Part shown: piece after piece, positions 20,334-24,585 of the stretch
Layout: each line of letters opens with the position of its first letter
Numbering within the stretch: position 1 is the first letter of the stretch
NCBI GenBank assembly: GCA_014904985.1
Contig: MU129097.1
Span: 90,464-115,048 of the forward strand
Source of the DNA: Hydnum rufescens UP504
Lineage: Eukaryota; Basidiomycota; Agaricomycetes; Cantharellales; Hydnaceae
DNA: 24,585 nt
Direction: 5' to 3'
Translations under genes and position numbers: made by a program
Notes under the pieces: generated by a model
Told to the model about the DNA's origin: nothing
What the model saw: only the letters and a program-made list of their open reading frames with translations
The model's database searches: none

Positions 20334-21919
20334 CCTTATTCACAGCTTAACCAGTCTTCTGCCACCCAAACTGGTGTACGAACCTCTAAACATCTTCTTG
20401 GAGAACCAGGTCCTCCTATCGATGATGTATGTTTGACTTGTTCTCATAGATATAGGATGTGCTGTGGTGCTAATGGATGTATAGAACCCCGAACAACACC
20501 ATCATCCAGGCAGGAACCATGCCATGTTGCCTTCCACTTTGGAATCCACAAGAGCCTCTGACACATCTCCTGCTGATGTCGCCACACTATTGGACATCCC
20601 TGGGGCCTCAAATGTTCCTGGGCCCTTGAGTGATTCCGGATCCTCGAATGTCTCCCCATTATCCAACATCCCTGCATCGTCGAATGTCCCTGCATCATCA
20701 GATGTCCCTGTGTCATCAAATGTCCCTGCATCATTGAACATCCCCGCATCATTGGACATCCCCACATCATTGGACATCCCCGCATCATTGGACATCCCCA
20801 CATCATTGGACATCCCTGCATCATTGGACATCCCTGCATCGCCAAACGTGCCCATATCATCAGCTGTCCCTGTGTCATCAAATGTCTCTGCATCATCGAA
20901 CATCCCTGCATCATTGAACGTCCCTGCATCATCGAATGTCTCCACATCATCAAACATCTCCACATCATCAAACATCTCCACATCATCAAATGTCCCTGCA
21001 TCATCAAACATCCCTGTGTCATCAAACATCCTTGCATCATTGAATGTCCCCATGTTATCAAACATCCCTGCATCATCAAACCTTCCTGTATCATTGAAGG
21101 GCCTCACACCATCCAATGTACCCACACCATTGAACATCCACAGACCCTCAGAGGTTCCTCCACCTGTTATATCCAGTGATGTCACTCCACCCTCTGAACC
21201 TTCTGAGGCTGAAGTGAAGTGAGAACATGCTCAATTGGATATGGCTGCCCACCGTGCTCGATATCTTAACTACATGAGAGCACTCATCGATTGCATACCT
21301 GGTGGATGGCCAGTGGCTCCAGAGCTGCCGATTAAGGACTTGGATTGTATGGGGTACAGGGAAGAGGACTCCTACATCTGTAGGACATTGTGTGTGATGC
21401 TGGGATCTACAGTGGACTGGTGGTCATATTCTGGCATGTGGGCACTTGAGATCCTCTGGATTGTAGAAGACTTTATCATGCATTGGGCTCATGAGGACAA
21501 CCTGTTTGTAATGCAATGGGTCGGTCTTTTCATTCAGTGCTGGTGGGATGTCTTTGAGGTCCATGATGTATAGGTATGATAACAGCCATCATTACTTATA
21601 TAGATATGTTCTCACATATCGTCTGCAGTTCCCTCGCGACAGCAATGTCAACTTGGATTTCATCTCCGATATCCCTTGTGGTGACAGCACTCATGTTTCA
21701 GTATGAAGGCCTTGCAGTCATCTGCCATCTGGTTTTGATATCGATTCCCCATCCTTGACCCCCAACAACATTCCAACCCCTCAAGACCCCTCCTCTGGCC
21801 CAGCCCATAGACTTCCTCCTGCTGATGTTTTGGCATACAGATCTACTGTACTGAAACATAAGTGCCACAAGGCAGGGCGCCTCCCCAACAATGCTCTTGA
21901 GGCTCTAGCTGAAGTGTAA
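20334..21919 (+). pseudogene. 3' part of the disrupted gene: Cys-rich segment, hexapeptide repeat, helical domain
   Basis: Continues 13011-13064 in frame to about 20525, with a Cys-rich segment C-x2-C-x6-C-C (CLTCSHRYRMCC, 20431-20466). The frame then moves to frame 1 (from about 20524) through an 18-bp repeat block. It passes TGA 21220 and a Trp-rich domain (ARYLNYMRALIDCIPGGWPV, then WWSYSGMWALEILWIVEDFI), and reaches an intron at 21568-21628 (GTATAG...CTGCAG, 61 nt, phase 0). The second exon (21629-21919, TAA) passes TGA 21704 and ends with a Lys/His-rich stretch. Both TGA codons would be CGA Arg. No family is recognised. The C-x2-C-x6-C half-cluster resembles the first half of a Zn2Cys6 motif, but the second half is not seen. 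Confidence 0.55.
20641..21112 (+). repeat. 18-bp coding minisatellite, about 26 units (SNVPAS-type hexapeptide)
   Basis: Units such as TCATCAAATGTCCCTGCA are repeated with variation, encoding [ST][SL][NDS][VI][PS][ATV]. Length is kept at 18 bp so the host frame stays open. It also leaves long open frames on the minus strand, which are artefacts of the repeat. Confidence 0.92.
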
Positions 21920-22598
21920 TATAGTGTATTACATAATTAAGTCAGGACTCAAAAGTCATGTATATATGGCAGATTCCACGGAATCAAATAGTTAACCTTT
22001 GCCCAGATCTTCATCACCTAGTGAGAAACTGTGAAACCTCTTGCCTCTGCTTCTTGTACTTGCCTATCTGGTTGGCCTGTCTAGTAACCACTAATACTAG
22101 GCCTTTCCTAGTCTGGGACAACACCTCTGGACCCTAGCAGGAAAGCAGTGAGTAGGACACTCCCTTCCTCTCACTGATCCCCCATCCTCTCCTTAGATAG
22201 TGACTGTGCCACTTGGCCAGTCACTACTTTATGTCTTTCACCATGATCCCCTCTCCCTCACACTCTTTTCCCCTGGACTCAGAGTGAAGCCAGTGCTTAG
22301 CTCTGTGTCTAGCTCCTCTGCCCAAAGCTAGTGCTGAGGGCAGTGTGATTACCTCTTCTCACCTTCCCCTTATTCCCTCCCATCTGGCTCCCAATCTGTT
22401 GACTCCACTTTGTCCAAGTACGACAACAAGTGCCCTCCTGAATCTGGGAGGCACTCTGTTACATGAAGCCAAAGAGAACATCATGGCAATAGTAGAGCAT
22501 GTGGATTCTGAGCTCCACTTGGGGGGCCCTGATGGAGTCTGGCATGCTATGGGTCTTACTCATTGATCAGAGAAATCATCCCAAGTATGGTTGCCACG
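21920..22598. other. Mostly non-coding spacer
   Basis: Downstream of the disrupted gene the sequence is pyrimidine-rich with no motif-bearing ORF. A 73-codon frame at 22345-22566 has a protein-like second half (HEAKENIMAIVEHVDSELHL) and might be an upstream exon of the gene at 23378, but this cannot be supported further. Confidence 0.3.
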
Positions 22599-22753
22599 GT
22601 CAGGTTTTGGTCAGGTTTTGCCCAATTTGGGCAAAACCTAAACCTGACCAGGTTCCAAAATCACCCATGAGGGCAAAACCTGAACCTGACCTGAGGCTCG
22701 GTTCCATTCAGGTCAGGTTCTGGTTTAAACCTGGTTTAAACCTGAAACCTGAG
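22599..22753. repeat. CAGGTTCAGGTTTAAACC-type repeat, block 1
   Basis: Short words AACCTGACC, GGTCAGGTT, GGGCAAAACCTGAACCTGACC and the palindrome GGTTTAAACC (22722 and 22733) are shuffled in both orientations. It is a low-complexity, palindrome-forming minisatellite. Confidence 0.85.
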
Positions 22754-22934
22754 GTATGAGGGAAGCCAACATTTTCAGGGGGTACTACAGAATATCTACA
22801 CCCTCTCCTCAAGTCTCTGCCTCTGCCACTCCCTTTACATCCTGCTTTAGATCCACATCTCCTTCCTAGCCCCCTTTCACTTCAATTTATTGCTCACACA
22901 TCTTCTGGAGATGGTATTTAGTCACTACATTCTG

Positions 22935-23018
22935 TCATGTGACTTGTGACCTGCACCAATTACCTCATTTGATGGCCAAGTCATGTGACTTCTGACTCCA
23001 GAGCTATAGTCACATGTG
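22935..23018. promoter_or_regulatory. Three E-box-like CATGTGA/TCACATG sites
   Basis: GTCATGTGAC occurs near 22935 and 22979 and GTCACATGTG near 23010, between the two repeat blocks. They could be bHLH sites of the gene at 23378, or simply a small local duplication. Confidence 0.3.
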
Positions 23019-23084
23019 TAAATTGCCAGATTTGGTGGCAGAATAATGGTCAATTTACATGGAATGGAACCTACACCCTATCTT

Positions 23085-23248
23085 TCAGGTTCAGGTTTAA
23101 ACCTGGTTTGAGACCAGTTTTTGGATTCAGGGCAAGGGCAAAACCTGAACCTGACCTGAAGAAAATGAAATGAAACCTGACCCCAATGGAACCTGACCTG
23201 GGTCAGGTTCAGGTTTAAACTCAGGTTCCACAGGTTTAAACCTGAACC
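23085..23248. repeat. CAGGTTCAGGTTTAAACC-type repeat, block 2
   Basis: Same words as block 1 and in the same orientation over GGGCAAAACCTGAACCTGACCTGA, with GGTTTAAACC at 23094 and 23234. About 330 bp of non-repetitive sequence separates the blocks. Confidence 0.85.
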
Positions 23249-23377
23249 ACAGCATCCATAATCCCAAGTCTGGAATGCATTCCAGTCATGACATGCTGTG
23301 CTGGAAGCTAGAGATCCTGACAGTAAGCTGGGCTTGCATAGCATAGTATAGGTGCCAAGTATTGATATTGTTTTCAG

Positions 23378-24585
23378 TGGCTGCTGATGTGTATAAGGCA
23401 ACAGTGAAGGCAGGATTCAAAGCTTGGAAATCTGAAGGCAAGGCATTAGACCCTGAAGCACAGACTCAGTAAGAGTCAGAGTTAATTGCATGGCATAACC
23501 AACACCTCCTTGAGAAAGAGGTAGCCAGTACACACCTTCCTGGTGGGCATATGAAACAGATGCTGAAAATTCAATCACGCCTTGGAGAGGATGTGGGTGA
23601 TCATTACTACCGTTGCTGATGTTGTTTTAACAGATCACTTTATCATGTTAGGCTACTTTAAACTTACTCAACCTTGGCATCTTTACGGTTTCATTCATTG
23701 TCAATGTCTCCCTCAGTGATGTCAAAGCTACCAAAGCAAATGCCGTTGTCCACCCAAGCAAGTTGAGTCACAAGCTCTTCAGTGAAAAACACCTGCACAT
23801 CCAGGAGTATCTGAATACCTTGGCTGGTGGTCTAGTGTAAGTGTTATCTAGGATTTCCATAGATCAGTTGTAACTCATCAATGAATTGATTTAGTGCGGA
23901 GATGGAAGATATACAACACCATGAAGCAGCAGAGGCCCTGCTGTCTAAGCGCTGGTGGACCATGGTTCAAAGGGACCAACGTGAGAACATTTCCAAGTTC
24001 CTAGTGAATATGTGGAGTACATCCAATGTCTTGAAGAGATATGATATATGTTACTGAAATGATTGAACAGATAACGCTTGCAGTGATATGCAAGATCATT
24101 GGGTGAAACCATCCTATGCACATCTCCTCAATCAACTCTATGCCCAGCATTGGTGTATTGTGGACTATCCAAATGACACTCGGCCCCTGTCTAATGTGGC
24201 AACTAATCAGACTCTGTCTTTGAGAGAATTGAAGAGTCTGCTCCAAGCCTTTGATTCTGACACTCCACCTCACATTGTACCTTGGGCTGGTATGTGCATT
24301 TGTGACACAGCTCTGAGGTATACTACTAATACAAGCACATAGCTGATAAGGTTGCCAAGGATGGTGTGGACCTTCTGCTTGCAAACCTTGGGGGCCTCCC
24401 ACTGGTTGAGTCATGTGATGGTACTGTCGTCTGCTGGGTTCATGAGTGTTCATCATGGGAGTCTGTCTTTGGTAAAGGTGTGGAAACAAGGGTTTGTGCC
24501 AAATGGGATTGGCACATGGCTTGGCATGATGCAAAGGTCAGCTCTGGACCAGTCCTAAATGTGACATGGAGACAGTCAATCCAGC
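23378..24585 (+). pseudogene. Unrecognised multi-exon gene, broken, open to the window end
   Basis: Protein-like exons: from an acceptor at 23377 (VKAGFKAWKSEGKALDPE), past a TAA at 23470, to about 23600 (LPGGHMKQMLKIQSRLGEDVGDHYY); then 23717-23836 (HPSKLSHKLFSEKHLHIQEY); an intron 23837-23894 (GTAAGT...TTTAG, 58 nt); 23895-24289 (WWTMVQRDQRENISKFLVNM, with TGA at 24055 and 24064); an intron 24290-24342 (GTATGT, CTAAT branch, ATAG, 53 nt); and 24343 to the edge (GVDLLLANLGGLPLVESCDG). The first exon's donor could not be placed in phase, so an extra frameshift is possible. The two TGA codons are only two codons apart (YxNDxTDNACSD) and would both be Arg. Charged, helical, no catalytic signature recognised. 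Probably a member of a repeated fungal family. Confidence 0.6.

Noticed and set aside
20444..21185. Minus-strand ORFs of 216 and 227 codons (Met/Gln-Gly-Cys-rich and Asp-Phe-rich repeats)
   Set aside because: They are mirror frames of the 18-bp minisatellite, whose unit has no stop in several frames. Flanking plus-strand sequence is the protein-like one.
22599..23248. Telomeric or subtelomeric repeat
   Set aside because: The words are AACCTGACC/GGTTTAAACC, not TTAGGG-type, and they occur in both orientations.
846..24066. Use of UGA as a sense codon (alternative code or selenocysteine)
   Set aside because: TGG is used normally for Trp, the KDZ gene and pol end at TGA where expected, expected residues at the internal TGA sites are Arg, and frameshifts accompany them. 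Decay at CpG explains the data more simply.

Overview
The window looks like nuclear DNA of an Agaricomycete-type basidiomycete, from a repeat-rich, decaying compartment. Three things point there: short spliceosomal introns of about 50-75 nt (GTRNGT...CTNAC...YAG), a KDZ-family DNA transposase of the kind that is abundant in basidiomycetes, and a chromodomain Ty3/Gypsy retrotransposon. No prokaryotic, tRNA, rRNA or CRISPR feature was seen.

Layout. 1-480: broken fragment of a Brr2-like spliceosomal helicase. 846-4652: four-exon KDZ transposase gene with five in-frame TGA codons, followed by GGGGCCCC palindrome repeats. 5032-5553 (minus): small unrecognised ORF. 5916-6892: near-perfect long inverted repeat (foldback/MITE-like, arms about 450 bp). 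7003-7713: unrecognised ORF. 7749-9130: five to six diverged copies of a roughly 95-bp repeat. 9650-9914: bZIP-type motif array and TATA box, about 0.7 kb upstream of a long unrecognised gene (10589-12768) with four TGA codons and a C8 frameshift. 13065-20328: a complete 7.26-kb LTR retrotransposon with a perfect 5-bp target duplication (CCTGG), inserted into another ORF whose halves (13011-13064 and 20334 onward) rejoin in frame. 20334-21919: the rest of that gene, with an 18-bp coding minisatellite. 22599-23248: CAGGTTCAGGTTTAAACC-type repeats. 23378-24585: exons of another unrecognised gene running off the window.

The retrotransposon is the most informative part. It has (a) an 11-nt primer binding site two bases after the 5' LTR that is perfectly complementary to the predicted 5' end of its own mRNA, 32 nt below a TATA box, which is the Tf1-type self-priming arrangement; (b) a canonical -1 frameshift cassette (G GGT TTT, 7-nt spacer, stem-loop) at the gag/pol junction; (c) gag with zinc knuckle, protease, RT, RNase H, D-D-35-E integrase and a chromodomain; and (d) between integrase and 3' LTR, an ANTISENSE gene, apparently with one 52-nt intron, encoding a coiled coil, an exact Zn2Cys6-type cysteine array, a basic patch and an acidic tail. 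A retroelement-borne antisense regulator-like gene is the best candidate here for something undescribed.

The copies are dead or dying. Eighteen premature TGA codons across five unrelated coding units can each be explained by one C-to-T change at a CGA arginine codon, against one TAA and no TAG, so CpG-directed decay (5mC deamination or a RIP-like process) has acted over the whole window. Functions of the other multi-exon ORFs could not be recognised and are described, not named.
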